Of a stretch of DNA of 13,288 bases, positions 6,818-13,288 are shown piece after piece (the first letter of the stretch is position 1; every line of letters starts with the position of its first letter). Location of the stretch: NCBI GenBank assembly GCA_035524675.1, contig DATKOK010000149.1, positions 1-13,288 of the forward strand, given 5' to 3'. The notes under the pieces are model-generated. The model searched no databases and was not told where the DNA came from. It worked only from the letters and a program-made list of their open reading frames with translations. Both the position numbers and the translations under genes were made by a program. Source of the stretch: FEN-987 sp035524675. GTDB lineage: Archaea; Thermoproteota; Bathyarchaeia; 40CM-2-53-6.

Positions 6818-8035
6818 GTGGACATTCAGGTTCCATACGCCAACGGACACCAGCTTCTCCACATTGACGACGATCTGACGGTTGAGATTGCATCTCCGAA
6901 AAAGATTCAGGCCAACGTGGAATCAATTTCAAAATCAATCGCCAATCCAACACATTTCGAAAATCTCAACTCTTTCCTTTCTACGCGTAGGAAACTACTG
7001 GTTGTTGTGAATGATTATACTCGTCCAACACCAACTGCGCATGTGCTGAGAGAACTCAACCTAAGCCGCAACGATACAACTACCATAGTTGCCTGTGGTA
7101 CGCATAGAGAACCTACTGAACAGGAAATTCAGAAGATCACAGGCAGCCCAACAGCCCCGTTCGGGGGAAGAGTGACCGTACATAATTCCAGAGATCACGA
7201 AAATCTGGTTGAATTAGGGACGACGAGGAGAGGTACAAAGCTCTCGCTTAATCGATTACTGTTCGATTGTGATGGTATCATTGTGGTTGGCTCAGTGGAG
7301 CCCCATTACTTTGCGGGGTACACCGGTGGGAGAAAGTTCCTGTTACCAGCGCTTGCCGGTTTCGAATCAGTCGTCATGAACCACGCTCTCGCCGTCGATG
7401 ATCACGCTAGAATCACTCAGCTCGAAGGTAATCCTGTGCATGAGGATTTCATGGACGCGCTCGAACTCTTCGGTAGGACTGCAGATATATTCTCCGTTCA
7501 GCTCGTACTCAATTCCGAGCACCAAGTTAGTTATGCATCTTCGGGACACATTGTTGATTCATTCCGTGATGCAGTGAAGCGTGCAACCGAAACCTATGTT
7601 CCGTCTGTCACAGCCAAAGCCGACATCGTAATCTCAATCTCCAAACCACCGATGGATATCGACTTCTATCAATCCCAGAAAGCAATTGAGAACGTGAAGC
7701 TCGCTGTGAAAGATGACGGAATCATTATCCTAGTGTCGAGCTGCAGAGACGGCATTGGAGATCGAGGGTTCTATAACTTACTAGTCTCCGGAGATGGGGT
7801 GATGGATCCTCATAAGTTTGGTTTCCACAAAGCGATAAAGATGAAGAGGATGCTCGAGCGCGTTAGAGTGTTCGTCGTTTCTGATCTTTCTCCTAACATT
7901 CTTAGTGCAATGTCGCTGACACCATTCAAAGATGTACAAGCAGCCTTCGACATGGCCTTAGGAATCAAAGGAAAGTCAACAAGAGTGTTGATTGTATTTG
8001 ATGGTAGCTTAGTTGTTCCAGTTCCAGCACGCTAG
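6818..8035 (+). CDS. LarA-family nickel-pincer 2-hydroxyacid racemase/epimerase (copy 1)
   Basis: Member of the lactate racemase (LarA) family, which interconverts stereoisomers of 2-hydroxy acids by hydride transfer to a nickel-pincer nucleotide. Residues matching the Lactobacillus LarA active site are visible: R69 in NDYTRPTP (LarA R75), H96 in GTHRE (H108), H163 in EPHYFAGY (H174, Ni ligand), K173 in GGRKF (K184, thioamide link), H189 in NHA (H200), and Q285/K288 (Q295/K298). An active enzyme is therefore expected; the substrate is unknown, since the family includes lactate, malate and other hydroxyacid racemases. At 405 residues it is slightly shorter than usual (about 425). The GTG start at 6818 is fixed by an in-frame TGA at 6815-6817, and the opening DIQVPYANG aligns with the second copy's FTIPYANE. 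The cofactor-making genes larB, larC and larE are not in the window, so the cofactor must be made elsewhere. Confidence 0.9.
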   Translation: MDIQVPYANGHQLLHIDDDLTVEIASPKKIQANVESISKSIANPTHFENLNSFLSTRRKLLVVVNDYTRPTPTAHVLRELNLSRNDTTTIVACGTHREPTEQEIQKITGSPTAPFGGRVTVHNSRDHENLVELGTTRRGTKLSLNRLLFDCDGIIVVGSVEPHYFAGYTGGRKFLLPALAGFESVVMNHALAVDDHARITQLEGNPVHEDFMDALELFGRTADIFSVQLVLNSEHQVSYASSGHIVDSFRDAVKRATETYVPSVTAKADIVISISKPPMDIDFYQSQKAIENVKLAVKDDGIIILVSSCRDGIGDRGFYNLLVSGDGVMDPHKFGFHKAIKMKRMLERVRVFVVSDLSPNILSAMSLTPFKDVQAAFDMALGIKGKSTRVLIVFDGSLVVPVPAR

Positions 8036-8089
8036 TCGCTGCCGACCATCTGTAGATTAGAAACAGGTAGCTTACGTACGAAGTTGGAC

Positions 8090-8097
8090 TTATATTT
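8090..8097 (+). promoter_or_regulatory. TATA box for the cupin gene
   Basis: TTATATTT is centred about 29 bases before the GTG at 8123 and 35 before the ATG at 8129. It predicts a transcript beginning near 8120, almost leaderless. It implies the cupin is not simply read through from the upstream LarA gene, 87-93 bases away. Confidence 0.5.
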
Positions 8098-8128
8098 CCA
8101 CGTAATTTAATGCACTGAGTGTGTGAAG

Positions 8129-8524
8129 ATGAAACCACTTGTCGCAAAATCATGGGAGGCACCTTATCTAGCGACGCCTTCACCTTATCAAAGACACAGA
8201 CAAGTCCTCTTTTCCAGTAAGACTCATGGAGTACGCTCGGCGGCAGTTGGCACGGTGACAATCCCCCCTGGCAGCAAAAGTGACTATCATGCACATGAGA
8301 AATCAGACGAATTCTGGATATTCACGAAAGGTCACGGTAAGGTAAATGTCGATGGAAACGTAGTCGAGGTCCAACCTGGCGTTGTAGTCTTAGCACCAGC
8401 CGAATCCCATCACCAAATAATCAACAACGGCAGGGACACCCTTCACGCCTATTGGATTCTCTGTCCACCCGGGCCGGAGGAAGGGTTGCTGACAATGATG
8501 CGAGAAGCAAGTCCAGAATTGTGA
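8129..8524 (+). CDS. Single-domain cupin, metal-binding
   Basis: A small beta-barrel protein of 131 residues from ATG 8129; an in-frame GTG at 8123 would add two residues and suits the TATA box almost equally well, while an in-frame TAA at 8108-8110 excludes anything longer. Cupin motif 1 is intact: G-x5-H-x-H-x4-E-x6-G across GSKSDYHAHEKSDEFW to KGHG, giving two His and one Glu ligand. Motif 2 is G-x5-P-x-E-x2-H-x3-N across GVVVLAPAESHHQIIN and supplies the third His; the usual Gly after Pro-x is Glu. A mononuclear metal site (Mn, Fe, Ni or Zn) is expected. Such stand-alone cupins include isomerases, dioxygenases, lyases and small-molecule sensors, so the reaction cannot be named. It lies between the first LarA gene and the convergent MttB homologue, suggesting a role in the same pathway. 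Confidence 0.83.
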   Translation: MKPLVAKSWEAPYLATPSPYQRHRQVLFSSKTHGVRSAAVGTVTIPPGSKSDYHAHEKSDEFWIFTKGHGKVNVDGNVVEVQPGVVVLAPAESHHQIINNGRDTLHAYWILCPPGPEEGLLTMMREASPEL

Positions 8525-8606
8525 TTAGTTCAGCACTCCAAACGTTCGCCCTATCTCGAATTCAGTAAATCTTCATGAAACATGCTAGCTTACGTATCCT
8601 CGCGAA

Positions 8607-10055
8607 TCAAGTAATCATAGAGGTGGAAGCACTCTTCAGTACTCGATCAAACTTATCGCAGACTTCTTTCGCTAAAGGTGGGACTTTATGGTCTCTCAGA
8701 ATTGTCCGTACCTTTTCTCGTGCCTCATCTCGGGCGGTTAGTTTGCCTTTTGCTTTCCATGCAGGAATTGCCTGCCGGTTGAACAGTTTAGGATGAAGTA
8801 TCTCGTTTATGTGAGCCCGAGTGTGTTTCTCTGCCAGATAGCTTCCGCCGGGGCCCACTTTTCGAATGAGGTCCAATGCCATCGATTCATCGTTCACCTC
8901 AATTTTGGTTAATAGTCGTTGGATGTAGTTGATGAGTTCGTCGCATATGACCGCCATCTCGAGGCTACCTGCAGATCCATGCGCGACCGTTCCGCAGTTA
9001 TGCACTAGACTTACGCCGCCTACCGCGTTGTAGTATGCATTCATGAACGCTTCAACGCCTGCTTGTGCGTCTGGAGACTTTGAGTCAGTTCCGCCTCCTG
9101 AGCCGAATGTGGGGAGTGAGTAGTACTCAGCAAGTTGGGCGGTCATGGCCCATCCGAGACCCCACTCAGGGGCACCGTAGCAGACAGCTCCCGTTCGCAT
9201 ATCAATTACTGACGTGTTGAACCCGTAGAGGAAAGGTGTTCCCGGGTTAGTCAGTTGCGTAAGCACCATCCCTGCGAGGCTCTCAGCGTTACAGACCACA
9301 TGTTCGCCCGCGAGTGTTATCGGAGCGGAGGCGCCAGGCATTGGCCCGGGCACATAAGCTACGGGTGATTTAGCCTTGGCAAATTCTATGACTCCTTCAT
9401 TGATAGCAGGCATGACTAGCGGGGTTATAGATTCACTGAAGAGGGTTATCAGAGGTCTTCGCGCCAAATTCTCGTACCCTCCCACAACCGCGGCTGCCAT
9501 GTCGAGCAGGTACCTGGCCCCTTCTGCTCCAGAGGCTGAGTATATTATCGGCTTCACGGTGTTCTTCAGCATGATAGACGCTTCATGAAGCCAGGCTACT
9601 TGTGGCGGGACATCTGACGCCACGGCCAGCGACATTATGAACGACATATTCGGCAACGCGTCACCGACTATCGTGTTCCTGACCACGTCTTCGCTGGTGG
9701 AAACTCTGAATTCTCCTGTTTCAAAGTCGAGAGTATAGGGGTTCGGGGTTCCTCCCAGGCCGTAGAAGACTCTGTTGTCGCCCAAGAGGAGATCGTTCTC
9801 CTCAGTTCGTCCGGCAAGCGTAATCTTTGCTGGAGCTTTTTTCAAAGAATCCTTAACAAGGTGTTCCGGGATCTTGACTCGTGACTTTGCGGCATCTACC
9901 TCTGCTCCGCCAGCTTTGAAAACGTCCATTATCTTTTGGGACTGAACTTGTAATCCGACTTGCTCAAGGATCTCAAGAGATGCTGAGTGTATTGAGTTGA
10001 CATCTGAGTTCGTGAGAAGGCGTAGTGTGCCGCCGCGTAATCCCTGTTTTGCCAT
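8607..10055 (-). CDS. MttB/MtgB-family corrinoid methyltransferase, non-pyrrolysine
   Basis: Member of the trimethylamine methyltransferase (MttB) superfamily, TIM-barrel enzymes that move a methyl group from a methylated amine to a cognate Co(I) corrinoid protein. The protein is full length (482 residues from this start), with family features along the chain (numbered from the upstream ATG at 10064): SASLEILEQVGL (28-39), GLGGTPNPY (102-110), SLAVASDVPP (145-154), FGSGGGTDSKSPDAQ (320-334), HNCGTVAHGS (355-364), and the C-terminal GGSYLAEKHTR segment (406-416). No TAG interrupts the frame, so it is of the non-pyrrolysine type whose characterised members demethylate glycine betaine (MtgB), carnitine (MtcB), proline betaine or gamma-butyrobetaine. 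The substrate here cannot be read from sequence. Two ATGs compete: 10064 sits directly on GGAGG, whereas 10055 lies 9 bases after it, the proper spacing, so 10055 is chosen. It is divergent from the MetE-like gene. Confidence 0.93.
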   Translation of the reverse strand: MAKQGLRGGTLRLLTNSDVNSIHSASLEILEQVGLQVQSQKIMDVFKAGGAEVDAAKSRVKIPEHLVKDSLKKAPAKITLAGRTEENDLLLGDNRVFYGLGGTPNPYTLDFETGEFRVSTSEDVVRNTIVGDALPNMSFIMSLAVASDVPPQVAWLHEASIMLKNTVKPIIYSASGAEGARYLLDMAAAVVGGYENLARRPLITLFSESITPLVMPAINEGVIEFAKAKSPVAYVPGPMPGASAPITLAGEHVVCNAESLAGMVLTQLTNPGTPFLYGFNTSVIDMRTGAVCYGAPEWGLGWAMTAQLAEYYSLPTFGSGGGTDSKSPDAQAGVEAFMNAYYNAVGGVSLVHNCGTVAHGSAGSLEMAVICDELINYIQRLLTKIEVNDESMALDLIRKVGPGGSYLAEKHTRAHINEILHPKLFNRQAIPAWKAKGKLTARDEAREKVRTILRDHKVPPLAKEVCDKFDRVLKSASTSMIT

Positions 10056-10064
10056 TGACCCCAT

Positions 10065-10069
10065 CCTCC
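10065..10069 (-). promoter_or_regulatory. Shine-Dalgarno site of the MttB homologue
   Basis: GGAGG (minus strand) ends 9 bases before the ATG at 10055 and immediately abuts the ATG at 10064. This selects the downstream start. It is the only strong Shine-Dalgarno site I found before a gene in this window. Confidence 0.6.
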
Positions 10070-10094
10070 GGAGATGTCATCAACCTTTGGCTAG

Positions 10095-10102
10095 ATATAT
10101 TT
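10095..10102 (-). promoter_or_regulatory. TATA box of the MttB homologue
   Basis: AAATATAT on the minus strand, about 34 bases before ATG 10064. A start of transcription about 26 bases downstream would fall near 10072, leaving a short leader of about 17 bases that just contains the GGAGG site before the ATG at 10055. Confidence 0.55.
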
Positions 10103-10235
10103 GCACCTCGAATAGCCGCTGTCGACCCTGAGTTTACCATTTCTGGAAATTTGAAGGAATTATCATTTACAGTCAACATAAACCGTCCTACGATTACGTT
10201 TCGAGCATAGAATATCAGCAGAATCGTGAACCTTT

Positions 10236-11243
10236 GTGAAAAATGATCTGAGTGACCTGAATCTCGTTACGGAAGATGTTGGCAGCCTTCCCGCAGATGA
10301 CGATTTTGAAACAGACCGGAAGAACGTGAACCGCGCCATCTCGGACAAAGTATCCGTCGGCTTGGACTATCCGAGCTACCCGCAATTGGTGGGGACAGTT
10401 AATAATCCAATGAACATGGGCCTCCAATTCCTCAGACCGCTCTCCGCGAACAACCCCTCCTTGCGAATAAGAGGGGAAGAGATCAGCCTCGTGGACGATA
10501 ACATCGCGGAGCCTGAGCATGCTATCGGAATAGAAAGAGCGGAATACTTCATTTCATTTCTGCAACAAAAAAGTTTGCGCAACCAACTGAAAGGAACAAG
10601 GGCCTGCGTGACTGGCCCATTCACACTGGCGAGCTACATAGGAACAAAGAACCTAATGACATGTGGCGCGTCGAAACCGCAGATCGTCGAAACCCTAGGA
10701 AGGATACTGGGCAAGTCTTGCAAGCGTCTGAGTGAGTTAGGCTTTGACATTATATCAGTTGACGAACCATTTCTATCCGTTATACTTGGAGCAAGCAGGC
10801 TACTCTACTCGTATAATCAGGAATTCGTAGTCAAAGTGCTAAACGCACTGGTCGAGGAGATCTCCAACTTCTCATCAATTCACGTGTGTGGCAGAATCAC
10901 CCCGCTCGTCAAGAGCACACTCCTTGCAACCAACGTGAACATTATTGACCATGAATTCTCGCAATCAGCAAAAAACCATGAAGTTTACACTAAGCAGGAT
11001 CTGGAGCAGACGGAAAAGTTCCTTGCTTATGGATGCATCTCCTCGGTCGACCTGCGAGTTGAAACCGTCGAAGAAATAACGCGAGCATTAGAGAATGCGC
11101 AGAGGCTTTTTGGACAGAGAATCATTGCTAAGCCGGATTGCGGTTTCGGAGGTCTGAAAGGCATGCCCGGAGCTTATGAAACCACACTCAACAAGCTTCG
11201 AAATATGGTACGGGCAGCTCGTGAACTCCGTGAAAATGCGTAG
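10236..11243 (+). CDS. Core MetE-like zinc methyltransferase (cobalamin-independent methionine synthase C-terminal domain family)
   Basis: A 335-residue TIM-barrel protein equal in length to the catalytic C-terminal half of MetE, with no N-terminal MetE half. Family landmarks are EDVGSLP (13-19, homocysteine-site loop), VTGPFTL (125-131) and ISVDEP (173-178). The zinc ligands are all present: H216 and C218 in IHVCGR, E240 in DHEFS, and C302 in KPDCGF, matching E. coli H641, C643, E665 and C726. A zinc-activated thiol acceptor is therefore expected. Stand-alone core MetE proteins of archaea (MesA-type) take the methyl group from a methylated corrinoid protein rather than folate, which fits the neighbouring MttB homologue. 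The acceptor may be homocysteine, but another thiol is possible. GTG 10236 is the first start after an in-frame TGA at 10227-10229; no Shine-Dalgarno site. It is divergent from the MttB gene across 171 bases. Confidence 0.86.
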   Translation: MKNDLSDLNLVTEDVGSLPADDDFETDRKNVNRAISDKVSVGLDYPSYPQLVGTVNNPMNMGLQFLRPLSANNPSLRIRGEEISLVDDNIAEPEHAIGIERAEYFISFLQQKSLRNQLKGTRACVTGPFTLASYIGTKNLMTCGASKPQIVETLGRILGKSCKRLSELGFDIISVDEPFLSVILGASRLLYSYNQEFVVKVLNALVEEISNFSSIHVCGRITPLVKSTLLATNVNIIDHEFSQSAKNHEVYTKQDLEQTEKFLAYGCISSVDLRVETVEEITRALENAQRLFGQRIIAKPDCGFGGLKGMPGAYETTLNKLRNMVRAARELRENA

Positions 11244-11274
11244 AGCCGGTCAATGATCTACATTATCTTCTGTT

Positions 11275-11307
11275 GCTCCGTAACCTCATGCATAATCCAT
11301 ACGGAGC
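11275..11307. repeat. 8-bp inverted repeat between MetE-like and second LarA genes
   Basis: GCTCCGTA (11275-11282) and TACGGAGC (11300-11307) are perfect inverted copies separated by 17 bases, with a TTTT run a few bases later (11311-11314). It sits 32 bases after the MetE-like stop and about 40 bases before the LarA ATG. It may be a terminator-like hairpin for the upstream gene or an operator overlapping the LarA promoter region. Confidence 0.4.
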
Positions 11308-11347
11308 GCATTTTAGTTAGAGAATAGATAACCCGTATAGGGTAAGA

Positions 11348-12619
11348 ATGCATTTCACAATACCGTACGCGAACGAACACATTGAATTCGACGTGCCGGA
11401 TCATAATCTAGCCTTCTTTGTTCATCGAAACCATCTGCCCGCGACCGATAACTTGCGTTCATCAATTGTAGATTCGATGAGGCGTCCTATTGGAACTCCG
11501 CCAATCAGCAAATTAACGATAGGAAAAGACCGAATTGTTGTACTCGTGGACGACATGACGCGGCCTACCCCACTAAAGAAAGTGCTCCCTCTAATCCTAG
11601 AAGAGCTACGCTCAGAAGGGACGAAGACCGAGAAGATCAAGATCATAATCGGTCTCGGAACTCACCGACCGATGTCGGAGGCTGAGATCAAGCAGCACCT
11701 CGGCGATGAAATAGTCGAGACGTACGAAATTGCTAATCATAACTACAAAGACGATAAGAAACTTGTGAACCTTGGAACTACTGAATTGGGTATTCCGGCC
11801 ATCGTGAACAAAGAAGTCATCGATGCTGATTTTGTCTTGAGCGTGGGAAATGTAGTACCTCACAATGCGGCTGGCTGGGGGGGTGGTGCAAAGATGATCC
11901 TGCCGGGAGTCTCGGGTGAAGAGTCGGTTGGAATGTTACATATTGCAGCAGGAAAGGTCAGGCCAGTCGGTGATTTGGTAGCTACGCTTGACAATCCGAT
12001 GCGGCGTGATATCAATATAATAGCAAAGAAAGCGGGTTTGAAGGCGATAGTCAACACGGTTCTTAACAATGAAGATGAAACAGTCCGTGTGGTAGCCGGA
12101 GAACCAGAGCAAGCATTCGCAGAGGGAGTGAAGACTGCCCGTAATGTCTTCTGCCAGGACGTCTCGGAACTAGCTGACATCATTATCTTCTCAACATACC
12201 CTGCTGACATCGATTATTGGCAAGCGATGAAAGCACTTGACTTCGCTCACGTCGGAGTCAAGAAGGGGGGCACTATTATCCTTCTTACTCCATGTCCTGA
12301 ACGCATTTCCCCAATGCACACGGTTCTCAACCAGTATGCTACGAAAGGCTATAGTGAAATTCTGCAAGCGGTTGAAAGGAAATCGATCAACGACTTGCCA
12401 GCTGCTGGCGCGCTCCTGATGCATTCGCAAATTCGCGAGCATGCAAATATCATATGCTACTCAACCGGCCTGACTCAGGAGGACATTAGATCACTTGGTT
12501 TTGAGTGGGCCGCAACAATTGAAGATGCGATGCGGAAGGCTATGAAGCGGCATGGGGACCAAGCGCGTATTGGCGTCCTTGAATGTGGGGAAGTTGTTCC
12601 CGTTCACCACCGCCGGTAA
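11348..12619 (+). CDS. LarA-family nickel-pincer 2-hydroxyacid racemase/epimerase (copy 2)
   Basis: Second LarA-family protein, 423 residues, the usual family length. The cofactor and catalytic positions are all kept: R72 in DDMTRPTP, H106 in GTHRP, H172 in VPHNAAGW, K182 in GGGAK, H198 in MLHIAA, and Q292/K295 in YWQAMK. It is clearly divergent from copy 1: the nickel-ligand segment is PHNAAGWGGGAK rather than PHYFAGYTGGRK, and the C-terminal half is longer by about 18 residues. I infer a different 2-hydroxy-acid or hydroxyl-bearing substrate, not a recent duplicate. The ATG at 11348 gives the expected FTIPYANE opening; no better start lies upstream. It follows the MetE-like gene by 104 bases, which hold an inverted repeat and a possible weak TATA-like stretch (TTTTAGTTA, 11311-11319). 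It is convergent with the UroD-like gene, stop to stop within 18 bases. Confidence 0.9.
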   Translation: MHFTIPYANEHIEFDVPDHNLAFFVHRNHLPATDNLRSSIVDSMRRPIGTPPISKLTIGKDRIVVLVDDMTRPTPLKKVLPLILEELRSEGTKTEKIKIIIGLGTHRPMSEAEIKQHLGDEIVETYEIANHNYKDDKKLVNLGTTELGIPAIVNKEVIDADFVLSVGNVVPHNAAGWGGGAKMILPGVSGEESVGMLHIAAGKVRPVGDLVATLDNPMRRDINIIAKKAGLKAIVNTVLNNEDETVRVVAGEPEQAFAEGVKTARNVFCQDVSELADIIIFSTYPADIDYWQAMKALDFAHVGVKKGGTIILLTPCPERISPMHTVLNQYATKGYSEILQAVERKSINDLPAAGALLMHSQIREHANIICYSTGLTQEDIRSLGFEWAATIEDAMRKAMKRHGDQARIGVLECGEVVPVHHRR

Positions 12620-12637
12620 TTTGCCACCGAACACGGA

Positions 12638-13288
12638 CTATTCGACATGCATGTCCTCGATTAGTTGCTTCACCAAACGAACCTTCCCAATGTCGGCGTT
12701 AGGTGGAACCAAGTCGGAAACCCCTAAGATAATACGTGGCGGGAAGAGACGAAGAAGGCTACGGACGACGTCTTCAAGTTCACCTTGCTTAGCCCAGGGA
12801 AGAACACTTACCGCGGGAATCCCGTCAAGGAGGACAATATCACCCAGTGCAGCATGAACTTCCTCAATGGCGACATCGCCCTGTGGCCTGGGCGTGACGC
12901 ATTCTATCCCGTCCAATCCTGTCTCGCTAGCGTATTGTAGTAACCCGTTAAGTTTTCCGTCCCAATGTGCTGTGCACAGTTTCCCGTAATTGTGCATTTC
13001 TACAGTCCGCCGTTTGTAATACGGCAGAATGTATTTCACAAACATTGGTGGCGAAAACAAGTTACGATCGATATTATCGTCGAAGTTCACAATGGGTATC
13101 GGTGAGGATTTGAACACGTCAAGGAACCGCCCATTATTGTCATCCAGGACGTCCAGCAAATGCGTCACAGCTTCAGGGTCTCTTCTCAGCAACATGCTTG
13201 TCTTCATCAAACCAAGGTATTTGATTGTCAAGTTAGCAATGGGAACGGCTGGGCAGCATATACAGGGAGGTCCTCGGTCTCCAACTTC
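12638..13288 (-). CDS. UroD-family (uroporphyrinogen decarboxylase-like) methyltransferase, 5' end outside window
   Basis: Carboxy-terminal part of a UroD-superfamily TIM-barrel protein; characterised relatives include heme-pathway UroD and the zinc methyltransferases MtaA/MtbA that move methyl groups from corrinoid proteins. The frame stays open from the TAG at 12638-12640 to the window edge. A TTG at 13231 would allow a 197-residue protein, but the 19 codons upstream remain open and continue UroD-like sequence (VGDRGPPCICCP...), so the gene begins beyond 13288. Visible landmarks are MLLRRDPEAVTHLLD (the RDPE helix typical of the family), PPMFVKYILPYYKR, AHWDG (His at bases 12965-12967), the IECVTPRPQGD strand-loop, and a closing IILGVSDLVPP strand. 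Where MtaA-type enzymes have H-x-C zinc ligands this protein has H-W-D, so metal binding and activity may differ. With the MttB homologue, RACo and the MetE-like gene nearby, a role in methyl transfer is likelier than heme synthesis. Confidence 0.82.
   Translation of the reverse strand, partial: EVGDRGPPCICCPAVPIANLTIKYLGLMKTSMLLRRDPEAVTHLLDVLDDNNGRFLDVFKSSPIPIVNFDDNIDRNLFSPPMFVKYILPYYKRRTVEMHNYGKLCTAHWDGKLNGLLQYASETGLDGIECVTPRPQGDVAIEEVHAALGDIVLLDGIPAVSVLPWAKQGELEDVVRSLLRLFPPRIILGVSDLVPPNADIGKVRLVKQLIEDMHVE

Noticed and set aside
8068..8596. 11-bp direct repeat TAGCTTACGTA at 8068-8078 and 8586-8596, flanking the cupin gene
   Set aside because: Many 11-mers repeat by chance in 13 kb, and there are no inverted ends or transposase to suggest a mobile element.
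12638..13231. Complete 197-residue gene starting at TTG 13231
   Set aside because: The frame remains open upstream to the window edge and continues family-like sequence, so the gene is partial rather than short.
1..13288. CRISPR arrays, tRNA/rRNA genes, insertion sequences
   Set aside because: I saw no regularly spaced repeats, no tRNA-like cloverleaf signatures in the spacers, and no transposase or terminal inverted repeats.

Overview
This window looks like a fragment of an archaeal chromosome, most plausibly from a mesophilic member of the Thermoproteota (for example Bathyarchaeia or a non-ammonia-oxidising Nitrososphaeria relative). The evidence is TATA-like boxes about 27 bases before inferred transcript starts, mostly leader-poor genes without Shine-Dalgarno sites, frequent GTG/TTG starts, secreted proteins rich in N-glycosylation sequons, and a tiny archaeal-style zinc-finger protein. 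The lineage call is inference; no rRNA, tRNA or phylogenetic marker is present.

Layout. Bases 1-472 hold no gene I can support. Bases 473-3239 are a cell-surface block: a short secreted carboxypeptidase-regulatory-like beta-sandwich protein, a 54-residue zinc-finger protein on the minus strand (938-1102), and a 675-residue extracellular protein of helical-hairpin (alpha/alpha toroid) type with one C-terminal membrane anchor. From 3276 onward is a metabolic block: a RACo-type corrinoid activator (minus), a class III PLP enzyme of the glutamate-1-semialdehyde aminomutase group, a LarA-family nickel racemase, a small cupin, a non-pyrrolysine MttB-family methyltransferase (minus), a core MetE-like zinc methyltransferase, a second LarA-family protein, and the 3' part of a uroporphyrinogen-decarboxylase-like methyltransferase (minus) that runs off the right edge.

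How it may work together (inference). MttB-family enzymes move a methyl group from a quaternary or tertiary methylamine to a corrinoid protein. RACo re-reduces inactive Co(II) corrinoid. MetE-like and UroD-like zinc proteins move the methyl group from the corrinoid to a thiol or pterin. Three of these four roles are clearly encoded here and the fourth partly, but the corrinoid-binding protein itself is not in the window. The two LarA homologues keep every residue expected for the nickel-pincer cofactor and hydride chemistry, so the locus also appears to racemise or epimerise a 2-hydroxy acid. The aminomutase-like PLP enzyme and cupin may process the demethylated or hydroxylated carbon skeleton. 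The combination suggests catabolism of a methylated, hydroxyl-bearing amine or acid of unknown identity.

Genes are mostly separate transcription units: two divergent pairs (RACo / PLP enzyme; MttB / MetE-like), three convergent junctions in this block, and no long operon. TAG is an ordinary stop codon in this genome segment and the MttB homologue has no in-frame TAG, so pyrrolysine is not involved.
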